NCBI GenBank assembly: GCA_016935665.1
Contig: JAFGQN010000103.1
Span: forward strand, 1 to 42,095
Direction: 5' to 3'
DNA from: Deltaproteobacteria bacterium
GTDB lineage: Bacteria > Myxococcota_A > Polyangia > JAAYKL01
DNA length: 42,095 nt
This document shows positions 8,739-16,550 of this stretch, piece by piece. Under the pieces are notes generated by a model. The model was not told the DNA's origin and searched no databases. It saw nothing but the letters and a program-made list of their open reading frames with translations. The stretch's first letter is position 1. The number at the start of each line of letters is the position of its first letter. Made by a program: the position numbers and the translations under genes.

Positions 8739-9215
8739 ATGAATTCATCCGACTTGATAAAAAAAAAGGCGCCCGCCTTTAAACTTCACAACCAGAACGA
8801 TGAATTGCGTACCAACAGGGACTATATCGGCCAATGGCTGGTGCTCTATTTTTATCCCAAAGACAACACTCCCGGATGCTCAACGGAAGCAATGGAATTT
8901 ACACAATTAAAGAAACAATTCTTTCAAAAAGGCGCTGTCATTGTGGGTGTGAGTCCCGATTCTGTTGCCTCCCATCAGAAGTTCATTGAAAAAAAGGACC
9001 TCGATATTGAGCTGCTCAGCGACGAAAAAAAAACAGCCGCAAGCGCCTTTGGTGTCTGGCAATTGAAAAAAATGGCCGGCAAAGAATACATGGGTGTGGT
9101 CCGCACCACATTTTTAATTGATCCCCAAGGCACCATCCAACAGGTATGGCAAAAGGTTCGCGTTAAGGGGCACGTGGATGCCGTCATGGCAGAGCTGTGC
9201 GATTTCACCCAATAG
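8739..9215 (+). CDS. bcp: peroxiredoxin, Bcp/PrxQ family
   Basis: A 158-residue thiol peroxidase that would reduce hydrogen peroxide and organic hydroperoxides. Shine-Dalgarno AAGGAAAGAG is upstream. The PrxQ core is clear: APAFKL near residue 11, LYFYPKDNTPGCSTEA with the peroxidatic Cys47, VIVGVSPDS, FLIDPQG. The resolving Cys usually found five residues after the peroxidatic one is absent (Met52); the only other cysteine is near the C-terminus (ELCDF). It may act as a 1-Cys enzyme or use an external thiol. Typical family length. Confidence 0.9.
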   Translation: MNSSDLIKKKAPAFKLHNQNDELRTNRDYIGQWLVLYFYPKDNTPGCSTEAMEFTQLKKQFFQKGAVIVGVSPDSVASHQKFIEKKDLDIELLSDEKKTAASAFGVWQLKKMAGKEYMGVVRTTFLIDPQGTIQQVWQKVRVKGHVDAVMAELCDFTQ

Positions 9216-9284
9216 ACCGGCGCCTGTCGGAATTGCGTAAATCCAATTTCAGGAAAAGTAAGGCAATAGGTAGGACGAAAAGCA

Positions 9285-9680
9285 TTGAAAAGATTATCTG
9301 ATGCAAAAACGGGTCTAGACACGCCTCGTGGCATTGCGATTGGCATTGCTGTACTGTCCAGTCTGATTTCATTCTGGCTTGTTTGGAACGAGATGACCGC
9401 TCCGCCCTTTTGTCCCCGATTACTTCATGTTCCCGCATGCGTGCCGGTATTCGTGGCATACGTACTCGTCACATTTGCCATTGTCTTCAAAAAGCTGCCC
9501 GCGCGCCGCTATATCTATTGGGGCGGCACCATTATCGGTCTTGCAATTGCCATTTGGTTTTCCACCAGACAACTTCTTGGCCTTGCCAGATGCCCAACAC
9601 TTCCAGGAATTCCCATTCCTCTGTGCTTCGCTTCATTACTGGCGTTCACATTGCTAATGGGCCTGCGCCCAAAACAATGA
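9285..9680 (+). CDS. small multi-pass membrane protein, unknown
   Basis: A 131-residue protein with a TTG start, the best in-frame option; AGGTAGGA lies about ten bases upstream. About four hydrophobic segments are visible: GIAIGIAVLSSLISFWLVW, VPVFVAYVLVTFAIVF, IYWGGTIIGLAIAIWF and LCFASLLAFTLLMGL. Cysteines sit at segment edges (FCPRLLHVPAC and ARCPTLPGIPIPLC). Paired cysteines in a small four-helix protein recall thiol-oxidoreductase membrane families such as VKOR, but I cannot see the diagnostic CXXC, so no function is assigned. It is convergent with the export lipoprotein gene. Confidence 0.6.
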   Translation: MKRLSDAKTGLDTPRGIAIGIAVLSSLISFWLVWNEMTAPPFCPRLLHVPACVPVFVAYVLVTFAIVFKKLPARRYIYWGGTIIGLAIAIWFSTRQLLGLARCPTLPGIPIPLCFASLLAFTLLMGLRPKQ

Positions 9681-9702
9681 GTCCTAAAACCGTGAGGGAG
9701 AA

Positions 9703-10365
9703 TTAAAACACGCGCTCCGGAACAAATATAATATCCCCTGGCTTCAGGCTGAAATCGGTGGTCTTGCCCTCCCCAATATCTTCAACTGAAACAACGTAGT
9801 TCTCCTTTTTACCGTTCACGACACGTGTCACCATGGTATTTTCAGTGCGTGCCATGGGGGTAAACCCGCCCGCAATGGATATGGCTGCCACCACCCCCAT
9901 GCCTTCCTGCCAGGGAAACGTTCCAGGCTTGTTGACCTGGCCAAACACGGACACTTTTTTACTGGTATATTCCTTTACCAGAATGGAAACCTGAGGCCTT
10001 TTTAAAAAGTCGCCGGCCACCAGTTCAGTTTCGATGCGCTTTTTAGTTTCGGCAGGCGTTAAACCGCCAACAACAATGCTTCCAATCAAGGGAAAGTCAA
10101 TAGTCCCATCGGAGGCAACTCTGTATGAAGAGCTTAATTCCTTTTCGCCAAAAACCCGCACATCGAACACGTCACCTGGGCCCAGGGTGGTATCTTCCAC
10201 TGGCATCGTTGTCGTTGCGCCAGGACCACCGACAGGGGGATTCGTATTTCCGCCTCGCAACGCCGGGGTACACCCTGCGAGGAATAAAGTCACCATCGCC
10301 AACATTGCTGCCCAAACACAATGAACGATAAACTCCATCAATCCATTTTTGATGATTCTAATCAA
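9703..10365 (-). CDS. outer-membrane polysaccharide export (OPX/Wza-like) lipoprotein
   Basis: A 220-residue lipoprotein (lipobox LAGC, Cys32) with a polysaccharide-export domain followed by one SLBB domain. The export domain starts at LGPGDVFDVRVFGEKELS and includes VASDGTIDFPLIGSI and LTPAETKKRIE. The SLBB region holds VFGQVNKPGTFPW, ISIAGGF and the terminal SLKPGDIIFVP. It ends there, without the extra domains and C-terminal amphipathic helix by which full Wza spans the outer membrane, so it probably needs a partner pore. The preceding gene encodes a beta-barrel and stops ten bases upstream. The start is TTG with AAGGGTAGG upstream; an ATG lies nine codons downstream. Last gene of the cluster. 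Confidence 0.88.
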   Translation of the reverse strand: MIRIIKNGLMEFIVHCVWAAMLAMVTLFLAGCTPALRGGNTNPPVGGPGATTTMPVEDTTLGPGDVFDVRVFGEKELSSSYRVASDGTIDFPLIGSIVVGGLTPAETKKRIETELVAGDFLKRPQVSILVKEYTSKKVSVFGQVNKPGTFPWQEGMGVVAAISIAGGFTPMARTENTMVTRVVNGKKENYVVSVEDIGEGKTTDFSLKPGDIIFVPERVF

Positions 10366-10374
10366 ACCTACCCT

Positions 10375-11718
10375 TTAGTAATGCGCTCGGGCGCCAAGGA
10401 AAATTTCGACTCTCGAAAACGATGCGTCTTCATGTTCCGTGGGCAGCGGATTACGTGATGTATCCTTTATGGTTGAACTAAAGTCTGTCACATCTTTTAA
10501 AAATCGCAACGACATATGGAAGGATAACCAGTCAGAAGCGCGAAGCTCCGAAAGGATTTTGAATGCAATCCAGACATCATCTCTTTCAAACTGATCCGGT
10601 GTCACGCTGGTATCATTTTCGCGCTGCACAGTTCTATCGAAGTACGCATATTTCCTTTTGTACACACTCCCATCAAACGAAAGCAGCAATCGTCCGGCAA
10701 AAATGCGCTGATAATTCGCGTATCCGCCAGTCATCACATAATAATTGGCGTAAAACGAATCCATGAAATCTCTTTTTATGCCCACAGTGAGTTTGGCGCC
10801 TCTACTAAAATAAAACATCACGGCGCCGTCCCCAATAATACCTTCAAAATCCGAATCCTGTTCGTAAAACCCTACCCCATATCCCAGAAGCGCTCTAAAG
10901 CCAAAACGCTCGAGGAGCAATCCCTGGGCGCCAAACCAGCTTCGCAACGGATACGAATCCACGTTTTGTGCGTGGTCGCCAAAATACACAGTAGGTCGGA
11001 AAATCACGTTCGAAATCAGAGCCGTCTTGGGAAAAATTTTCCAATTGGTCAACAAACTGGCTTCGTGTGAAAAACGATTGTAGTCGATCCCCACCCGTTT
11101 GTCGTCAAACACGAGTAAATCCAAACGATATTTGGGTTCTATTGTCAGAGTGCCGCCACCTGGTTTAATCTTGAAACCTAACATTGGGACTATGTGATGC
11201 TTGTTCTGAGCATCAGATGACGATTCGTAAGGTTCCAGCGTTTTTATATACGTCACACCTCCCAGCAGAGATACTTTTCGCTCAGGATAAACAGTAAAAT
11301 TCAAATGACTGTCCACACCGAATGGATTTGTTTTACTATTGAATTTTTCTACGCGGTCCTTTTCACTGGCAAAATATCTGTCGTAAAAAGCGGCAACACC
11401 AAACCGAAACAACGCCTTCGGCAACGCACTGTCCACAGCACCGTCAATTTTTTCAGTTCTTTCTCCAGAGCGGGTAGAAATGTCCACGTATGGCGTCACA
11501 CGAAGTCTTGCAGCACGAACAGCATCGTTGTCATAAGTGGCATTGGAATCGAATCCCACTTCTGTTCCGAGCCCCAGATGCAGTACGAGCGAACTGCTCA
11601 GTTTGATCCCTGGTCCTTCCGAACTATCTCTGTCTTCAAGCCACGCCTGAGCTTTGGAACTCTTTGGTACCGAAATGATGAAAAGCAATGTAAGGAAAAA
11701 GAGAAAGAAGACTCTCAT
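10375..11718 (-). CDS. outer-membrane beta-barrel protein, probable exporter partner
   Basis: A 447-residue protein with a cleavable signal peptide (cut probably after SSKA) and alternating hydrophobic/polar strands with aromatic girdles to the end, finishing in Tyr (FLGARAHY), as outer-membrane barrels do. I count roughly fourteen to eighteen likely strands by eye. Its place directly before a short export lipoprotein gene suggests that it forms the outer-membrane pore for that protein, as reported for Wzp-type barrels in Myxococcus; this is inferred from context. A barrel is also expected as an Nfs/Glt-type component, so either or both roles are possible. Confidence 0.8.
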   Translation of the reverse strand: MRVFFLFFLTLLFIISVPKSSKAQAWLEDRDSSEGPGIKLSSSLVLHLGLGTEVGFDSNATYDNDAVRAARLRVTPYVDISTRSGERTEKIDGAVDSALPKALFRFGVAAFYDRYFASEKDRVEKFNSKTNPFGVDSHLNFTVYPERKVSLLGGVTYIKTLEPYESSSDAQNKHHIVPMLGFKIKPGGGTLTIEPKYRLDLLVFDDKRVGIDYNRFSHEASLLTNWKIFPKTALISNVIFRPTVYFGDHAQNVDSYPLRSWFGAQGLLLERFGFRALLGYGVGFYEQDSDFEGIIGDGAVMFYFSRGAKLTVGIKRDFMDSFYANYYVMTGGYANYQRIFAGRLLLSFDGSVYKRKYAYFDRTVQRENDTSVTPDQFERDDVWIAFKILSELRASDWLSFHMSLRFLKDVTDFSSTIKDTSRNPLPTEHEDASFSRVEIFLGARAHY

Positions 11719-11782
11719 AAAATTGATTTCTGGTTAAATCGCCTGGCATCCCTCCCCATCAGCAGGTAAACCAAACAACCGC

Positions 11783-12364
11783 CTATCGGAATCCACTGGC
11801 CACAGTTGGACGAACAGTGGGTTCCGGTGTAAATATTTCCTGTTCCGGTGTCGTTGCTTCTTCAGTGGTAATCTCTTCGCTTACCTTTACCTCAGATTCA
11901 GATGCACCTACTATTATGTCGCTGTTTCCCACGCAAGTATCGGCCTGTGTACGCAACCCGTTCAATTTGTTAAAACTAACCTGCAAAATAACGAACTGGT
12001 GTTTCGCCGTCCCCGAATCTTTGGCATTAATGGCCAACTCAAGCGTATTTACGCGTTTCTGTATCCCTTGCAATAGCGTCTGAATCTTCGTCAACTTATC
12101 GTCAATGCACAAAATTCTAACCGTATCCTTCTCTTTTCGTGCATTATCAATCATATTACGAACAAACATTTCTATATGTAATGAATTTTCCAGTTGTGTC
12201 TGAACATAACCGATCATTTCCGACTCGGCAATATCCTCCGCAACGTTATCGTCTGGATTCATTTTTCCCTGATTCTCAGCACCAGCTACCATCGCACTAA
12301 TCAGGAACAACCCTATAACTGTAGTAGCAGTCCACAACTGTCTAACTTCTGCAAAAAGTCTCAT
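11783..12364 (-). CDS. small secreted coiled-coil protein, unknown
   Basis: A 193-residue protein when started at the ATG at 12364, which has GAGG six bases upstream; a TTG four codons earlier also opens the frame. A signal peptide (LFLISAMVAGA) suggests periplasmic location. The mature part is helical, with RILCIDDKLTKIQTLLQGIQ, FVILQVSFNKLNGLRTQAD and a TCVG motif, then an acidic Thr/Glu/Pro tail. The pattern of a Cys-Asp-Lys helix and a closing L..A..CVG recalls conserved but uncharacterised myxobacterial proteins. The two cysteines could form a disulfide. It heads the three-gene block with the barrel and export lipoprotein. Confidence 0.7.
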   Translation of the reverse strand: MRLFAEVRQLWTATTVIGLFLISAMVAGAENQGKMNPDDNVAEDIAESEMIGYVQTQLENSLHIEMFVRNMIDNARKEKDTVRILCIDDKLTKIQTLLQGIQKRVNTLELAINAKDSGTAKHQFVILQVSFNKLNGLRTQADTCVGNSDIIVGASESEVKVSEEITTEEATTPEQEIFTPEPTVRPTVASGFR

Positions 12365-12751
12365 TTTTTTCCTCAAACAAATGTTTCACATAATGGCAAG
12401 AAAATCAAATTACAAATTCTTTGCCGTGAAGCGCCTTCGCATGCATTATCGCACGCATGTATCCGCTTTAAATTTTAATGTTAAACTGATGTCATCGCAA
12501 TGTATAGTTCCAGCAAATCAACATTTTTAAAAAAATAGTCAAACCGACGCATTCCCTTAAACCGTTATGATCAGCCATACATGGTCGTATCGATGATAAA
12601 TATCGCGACGCCAATTAATTTGTTCATGTTTTAAACAACTCTCAAATTTCACCCTGGTCAAAAAGCAAAATCTACAATCAGCCTGTTTTGATCGATTTTA
12701 AATAATCACCGAACGCAAAATCAGCCAATTTCAAAGGACACTTTTTTTATT
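12365..12751. other. 387-base intergenic region inside the cluster
   Basis: AT-rich spacer between the end of the FHA/TonB-like gene and the small secreted-protein gene. It contains a terminator-like hairpin at 12722-12762 and a candidate ECF-type promoter at 12486-12511, so it probably divides the cluster into two transcription units. No gene is recognised. Confidence 0.5.
12486..12511 (-). promoter_or_regulatory. candidate ECF-sigma promoter upstream of the export block
   Basis: On the minus strand GGAACT (12511-12506) is followed after 16 bases by TCAG (12489-12486). This matches the general layout of extracytoplasmic-function sigma promoters (GGAAC-type -35, short TC-containing -10). The ATG of the secreted-protein gene is about 120 bases downstream. 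The sigma factor encoded at 25121-25714 is an obvious candidate to read it. Short motifs like this occur by chance. Confidence 0.3.
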
Positions 12752-12762
12752 CTAATTGGCTG
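12722..12762 (-). terminator. hairpin at the 3' end of the motor operon
   Basis: Read on the minus strand, CAGCCAATT (12762-12754) and AATTGGCTG (12730-12722) form a perfect nine-base inverted repeat with a 23-base loop. The first arm contains most of the stop codon of the FHA/TonB-like gene. A short ATTTTG follows. The long loop and weak T-run mean it may be an attenuator or mRNA-stabilising hairpin rather than a strong terminator. Confidence 0.4.
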
Positions 12763-14251
12763 GCGTGAATAGAAAGGGATACTCGAAAGTAACGGTGCCA
12801 CCCTCTGGAGGGGGAAATCGGAATCGCAAAAATGCACTGGTAATACAGTCTCCGACTTCACCATTCAGTTGATTTAAAGTTGGTCTCGCGGTGGTGACTT
12901 TACCGCTGCCTGAAATAGTGAAGCGAATTGTAATCTTTCCTGTTAAGGAAGGATCTCGCTTTAACCCACGTTCGTAACAGCCTTTTATCGCTCCAATTCG
13001 CCGATTTACGACTGAGGCCACGTCTCCTGAGCTCATCATTCCGGTTCCACCGGATGCCATGGGAGCTTTCTTCTTGACGGTACCTCTGATTTGCTTCTCT
13101 GGTCCTGGCCCCCTCGTTTTTACATCTTTGTCGCCCTCAGAAGATTTAATCTGTTCCACATCCGCGGCAGTCTCACCGCCCTTACCTCCCGCTGGTCCGC
13201 TCAATTTACCTTTTCCATCGCCCTGTTGCACCCCCACCCCGTTCACCTGACTCAGAAGTTCATCCTGATCCGCCGCAACATCACCACCACTTAATACGTC
13301 TATCACTGCTCCTTCACCAGCCCCCCCCAGACTTGCGAGGATTTTATTTATCCCCTGTTGCGCCATTTGCTCCGCGAGTTCAGCTCTCTTCCGGGCTCTT
13401 TCTTTGGCTGCTTCTTCAGAATCCTTCGGCGGCGTATTCTGAAGATTTGCTTTCGGTGTTTCGACCTTTGGTTTCGTTTTTTCTTTCGCTTCTTCCTTTT
13501 CTTTCTCCAGTTCCTTATCCCCTTTGCTGTCCTTTAAATCGCTGTCTTTTATTTTCTCTTTTTCGAATGTGGCTTCACTGGCATTCAATAACGCCTGCAA
13601 ATCTCTATATTTTTCTTCCAGCGTTTTTTCAGGCCAGTCATTTAGTTCAAAATATAAAATGATCGCCGAATGAAAGGACAAGGAAATGATGAAACATAAT
13701 GTAATTATCAACTCCAATCCCTGGAACAGAGAACCTTTCACGGCAGCCGGCAACTGTGGTCTGGGTTGAATGGGGGGCGGCGAAACAAATTGAAACAAAA
13801 TCGTTGTATTTCCTAAAACAACTTTGCCGCGTGAATCGTCGTTTAAAAGCAGCTGGTACACGTCACCTTTTTTCCGAACGACCTTCAGACCAACAGTTTC
13901 GCTTAGCTCATACAACTTGCCCTTAATCGAAACTTTGCCCAGAGTATTGCTCGAAAAATTCAAAACATAGGGAGCATTACCCCCCCTGGATTCAAACAAA
14001 CAAAATCTAGAAATTTTAACGTCTTCCTGCGAAATGACAAAATGATTCTTTTCAGAAGGCCCTATAAAGACACTTTCCCTTTTACGAATAATTCGCTCTT
14101 CAACAATTTTGCCATTGTTGACGATTCCAATGCGCAGTACGCGAAGGGCGTTCTTCTTTGGTCGCCCCTGCGTTTTCCCAAGACTGGAATTCCAAGTTCC
14201 TTGTTTATTTCCGGATGAAGTCGTACGTGATTTCGAGTTGGTATCGGCCAT
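12752..14251 (-). CDS. FHA-like / TonB-like coupling protein (AgmX/PglI C-terminal family, GltG-type)
   Basis: A 499-residue inner-membrane protein. Residues about 36-155 form an FHA-like cytoplasmic domain (LRIGIVNNGKIVEERIIRKR, RGKVVLGNTTILFQFV), residues 179-201 a single membrane helix, residues about 205-290 a Lys/Glu-rich helical periplasmic stalk, and the last 95 residues the AgmX/PglI-type TonB-like domain (VNRRIGAIKGCYERGL, LTGKITIRFTI, FRFPPPEGG). Family knowledge: such proteins link a proton-driven motor in the inner membrane to envelope partners, as in myxobacterial gliding and Nfs systems. Canonical FHA residues are missing: GR is GP and SR-x-H is SRFC, so phosphothreonine binding is doubtful. 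It lies last in the motor operon. AGGAAAG precedes the ATG. Confidence 0.87.
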   Translation of the reverse strand: MADTNSKSRTTSSGNKQGTWNSSLGKTQGRPKKNALRVLRIGIVNNGKIVEERIIRKRESVFIGPSEKNHFVISQEDVKISRFCLFESRGGNAPYVLNFSSNTLGKVSIKGKLYELSETVGLKVVRKKGDVYQLLLNDDSRGKVVLGNTTILFQFVSPPPIQPRPQLPAAVKGSLFQGLELIITLCFIISLSFHSAIILYFELNDWPEKTLEEKYRDLQALLNASEATFEKEKIKDSDLKDSKGDKELEKEKEEAKEKTKPKVETPKANLQNTPPKDSEEAAKERARKRAELAEQMAQQGINKILASLGGAGEGAVIDVLSGGDVAADQDELLSQVNGVGVQQGDGKGKLSGPAGGKGGETAADVEQIKSSEGDKDVKTRGPGPEKQIRGTVKKKAPMASGGTGMMSSGDVASVVNRRIGAIKGCYERGLKRDPSLTGKITIRFTISGSGKVTTARPTLNQLNGEVGDCITSAFLRFRFPPPEGGTVTFEYPFLFTPAN

Positions 14252-14354
14252 CGATTAACTTTCCTGTATTTCAGAGAAGCTAGACGACCTATTGATGCGG
14301 ACAAATGGTCCCCTATCCCCCTACATAAGACGGACCGTATAAGAAAAATCCAAA

Positions 14355-14933
14355 CTATTCAATATTATAATTCGCGCCTTCAGCCGCGACAAATTTGAAT
14401 TTTTCGAATTCGGCCTGCCCAGCGGTATAGAGAACCTCAGTCACCAGGCGGTAACTGGTTTTACTATCCGCGACCACCAATGCCATTCCTTCAAATGGTC
14501 TACTTGTGCGAGCCGCCAGCATCTTCAAGTGCTGCACACGCTCCTTCAACGCATCCAATAGTGGATTAATCAAAAGCCCATCCTGACCGTCGCGTTTCAA
14601 ACTCTCGTCCACCACGCCGTCTCGAAGGTCAGCAACCTTGTTGTCCTGGACCATAATTGCCCGTTTGGAAATCGCGATCACAATCGCGTCTTCCAAGCCT
14701 TTTTGTTCTTCACTGGTGCGCGGAAGCATAAGCTCATCAGATTGTCGGATCTGAACAGGATCGGAGCCGAAACTCTTCATGAGGAAGCACAGGATGATAG
14801 TAAAAGCATCCATGAGAGAGTTGATCAGCAACTTCTCTTTCTCGACCTTACGGCGTCTGCGAGCTTCTTTCTTTGCTTTTTGCTTTTCTGCCCATATCGC
14901 ATCAATATCGACAGCGCTTTGTCCTTGAGCCAT
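14355..14933 (-). CDS. ExbD/TolR-family motor subunit (AglQ/AglS-like), Asp-containing
   Basis: A 192-residue protein with a highly basic cytoplasmic N-terminus (residues 18-34), one membrane helix (about 35-55) and a periplasmic domain. The helix segment NSLMDAFTIILCFL places Asp42 where ExbD and TolR carry the essential proton-binding Asp. With the ExbB-like and second ExbD-like genes it should form an ion channel that turns proton flow into mechanical work. Shine-Dalgarno AGGGAGGA is upstream of ATG. The gene lies about 70 bases after the other ExbD-like gene, the order TolQ-TolR-TolR matching the Myxococcus Agl motor. Confidence 0.88.
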   Translation of the reverse strand: MAQGQSAVDIDAIWAEKQKAKKEARRRRKVEKEKLLINSLMDAFTIILCFLMKSFGSDPVQIRQSDELMLPRTSEEQKGLEDAIVIAISKRAIMVQDNKVADLRDGVVDESLKRDGQDGLLINPLLDALKERVQHLKMLAARTSRPFEGMALVVADSKTSYRLVTEVLYTAGQAEFEKFKFVAAEGANYNIE

Positions 14934-15006
14934 GGAATTCCTCCCTAAAATCCGATAACCGGATGGAATATGCTATATCTAATAACTTCCTGGTCCTTAC
15001 AATAAA

Positions 15007-15522
15007 TCAGACCACACCGCGAGTCAGCGTAACAACAGGGAAAAGCTGACTTTCCGGCTCTGATCCACCACGAGAGAAGTCCATAGCCTTAATCAGCACC
15101 TCGTATGGAATATCGTCTTCCGCACCAAGAATGATATTCACCTCTTCACGATGCAAATCCTTCAATTCCTTTAACTTCCGATTGAATTCAGCAAAATCCC
15201 AGTCATCGTCTTTTTTAGGAATATCCGGGCCAGCGGAAGCAGTTTCCGTTGCCTGCGACATCCATGGCAGTCGATGAATCGGATTTACTTTAAAATGAAA
15301 ACCCTGATCAGTGATCATCACAGTCAAATTTAACGCTTTGTTTTCATCCTGCGGTTGTTGCGCTGGCGCCTGAGCGATTTTGGGCGCATTCACATCCAAA
15401 GTCATGAAGCGCACAAACACTGCACCATACAGCAACAAAGGAATCAACATACACACAAGGTTGAGAATAGGAATTAGAGGATCGCCCTCATATCCTTCTT
15501 CTTCTCTTCTTGGCTTTCCCAT
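15007..15522 (-). CDS. ExbD/TolR-family motor subunit with Asn in place of the proton-carrying Asp
   Basis: A 171-residue protein with a short charged N-terminus, one membrane helix (about 16-38) and a periplasmic domain with an Asp-rich loop (KKDDDWDFAEF). Aligning PILNLVCMLIPLLL by eye to the ExbD helix puts Asn21 at the position of the essential Asp; no other acid lies within the helix (Asp14 is just before it). The protein should still assemble with the ExbB-like subunit but may be unable to carry protons itself. The start has AGGAAGG upstream. It lies 113 bases downstream of the ExbB-like gene. Confidence 0.83.
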   Translation of the reverse strand: MGKPRREEEGYEGDPLIPILNLVCMLIPLLLYGAVFVRFMTLDVNAPKIAQAPAQQPQDENKALNLTVMITDQGFHFKVNPIHRLPWMSQATETASAGPDIPKKDDDWDFAEFNRKLKELKDLHREEVNIILGAEDDIPYEVLIKAMDFSRGGSEPESQLFPVVTLTRGVV

Positions 15523-15635
15523 AACCTGTTGTCCTTCCTACAAAATCTCAGAATATTAGTACTCAGGGAGGTTTCTCTCAATCTGTGGAGGAATCCCTCC
15601 CCTGATGAGCACTTTTCAACAACGAGCCTTAACTA

Positions 15636-16274
15636 CTAAGCACCACCGGCACGATAACGAGAAACAAGCAGGTTCTCCAGTTTCACTGAATACTGATCAA
15701 TCTCGTTCAGAATTTTAGTGGTAACTGCCTGCAGGAACATCTGCGCGGTCATACAGGGAATCGCCACGATAAGACCAAAAGCGGTGGTATTCATAGCGAC
15801 AGAAATACCTTTCGCGAGAGCGGCAGCTCGTTGGTCAGGAGCCGCTGATTCGAGAGCGGAGAACGCTTGAATCAGACCCACAATCGTACCAAGAAGACCG
15901 AGAAGTGTTGCAACGTTCGCAACACCACCCAGAGTAGGGGTTCTTTTCTGCACGATAGGAACAACTTCCAAAGTGGCTTCTTCGATTGCATTCGCAATCT
16001 CCATTTCGCCCTTGTTAGCTCTAGTCAAACCTGCCTTGATCACTTTGGGCAAAGCAGCGTTAGGTGCTGCGTTGCAAAGCTTGATAGCGCGATCAATGTT
16101 GTTCGCCATAACCAGCTTCTGAATCTGCCCCATGAACGCATTGGCATTAATGTTGTACTTGAAAAAGAGGAAAATAAATCGCTCTACAATGATTCCAAGA
16201 CCAACAACTGACGTGAAAGCAATAACATACATCCAGCCACCGCCACTATCAAACGCTTCTGCAATAGCCTGCAT
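15636..16274 (-). CDS. MotA/TolQ/ExbB-family motor subunit (AglR-like)
   Basis: A 212-residue inner-membrane protein with three membrane helices (about 14-37, 118-138, 160-182). The conserved channel-lining regions are present: PTLGGVANVATLLGLLGTIV in helix 2 and AMNTTAFGLIVAIP in helix 3, including the Thr residues that face the ion path in ExbB. It should form the pentameric ring around the TolR-like subunits. It has a near-perfect Shine-Dalgarno (AAGGAGG) and is the first gene of the four-gene motor operon; a promoter candidate lies at 16388-16417. Confidence 0.93.
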   Translation of the reverse strand: MQAIAEAFDSGGGWMYVIAFTSVVGLGIIVERFIFLFFKYNINANAFMGQIQKLVMANNIDRAIKLCNAAPNAALPKVIKAGLTRANKGEMEIANAIEEATLEVVPIVQKRTPTLGGVANVATLLGLLGTIVGLIQAFSALESAAPDQRAAALAKGISVAMNTTAFGLIVAIPCMTAQMFLQAVTTKILNEIDQYSVKLENLLVSRYRAGGA

Positions 16275-16354
16275 CCTAAATCCTCCTTAGAGTAATGCCC
16301 TCGTTGGGGCTGTAATTAAAACCCTGCTTTGATTGTTCAACTCACAAAATATCT

Positions 16355-16382
16355 GCGCTCAACTACAGTATTTGTTAAGCGC
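16355..16382. promoter_or_regulatory. inverted repeat at the expected motor-operon start site
   Basis: GCGCTCAAC (16355-16363) and GTTAAGCGC (16374-16382) are inverted repeats matching at eight of nine pairs, with a 10-base spacer. They lie just downstream of the candidate -10 box, so a protein bound here would cover the transcription start; a 5'-leader hairpin is the alternative. Confidence 0.3.
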
Positions 16383-16387
16383 ATTGG

Positions 16388-16417
16388 AGAATAGCACATG
16401 CTTTTTCCTTTCAACAA
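16388..16417 (-). promoter_or_regulatory. candidate sigma-70-type promoter of the motor operon
   Basis: On the minus strand TTGTTG (16417-16412) and TATTCT (16393-16388) are separated by 18 bases, in the 276-base gap before the ExbB-like gene. The match to consensus is partial. Confidence 0.3.
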
Positions 16418-16550
16418 GAGAAATTTCGCCTCTTTTGGGGTTTTGAGAAAAAAAAGAAACATATTATTCTACCGAAACAGAAAAATTACTAAGGTACTTA
16501 AATGAAAAAGGAATATGGGGAAGAGGAAGAATTGGGTTCACGGAAATGCC

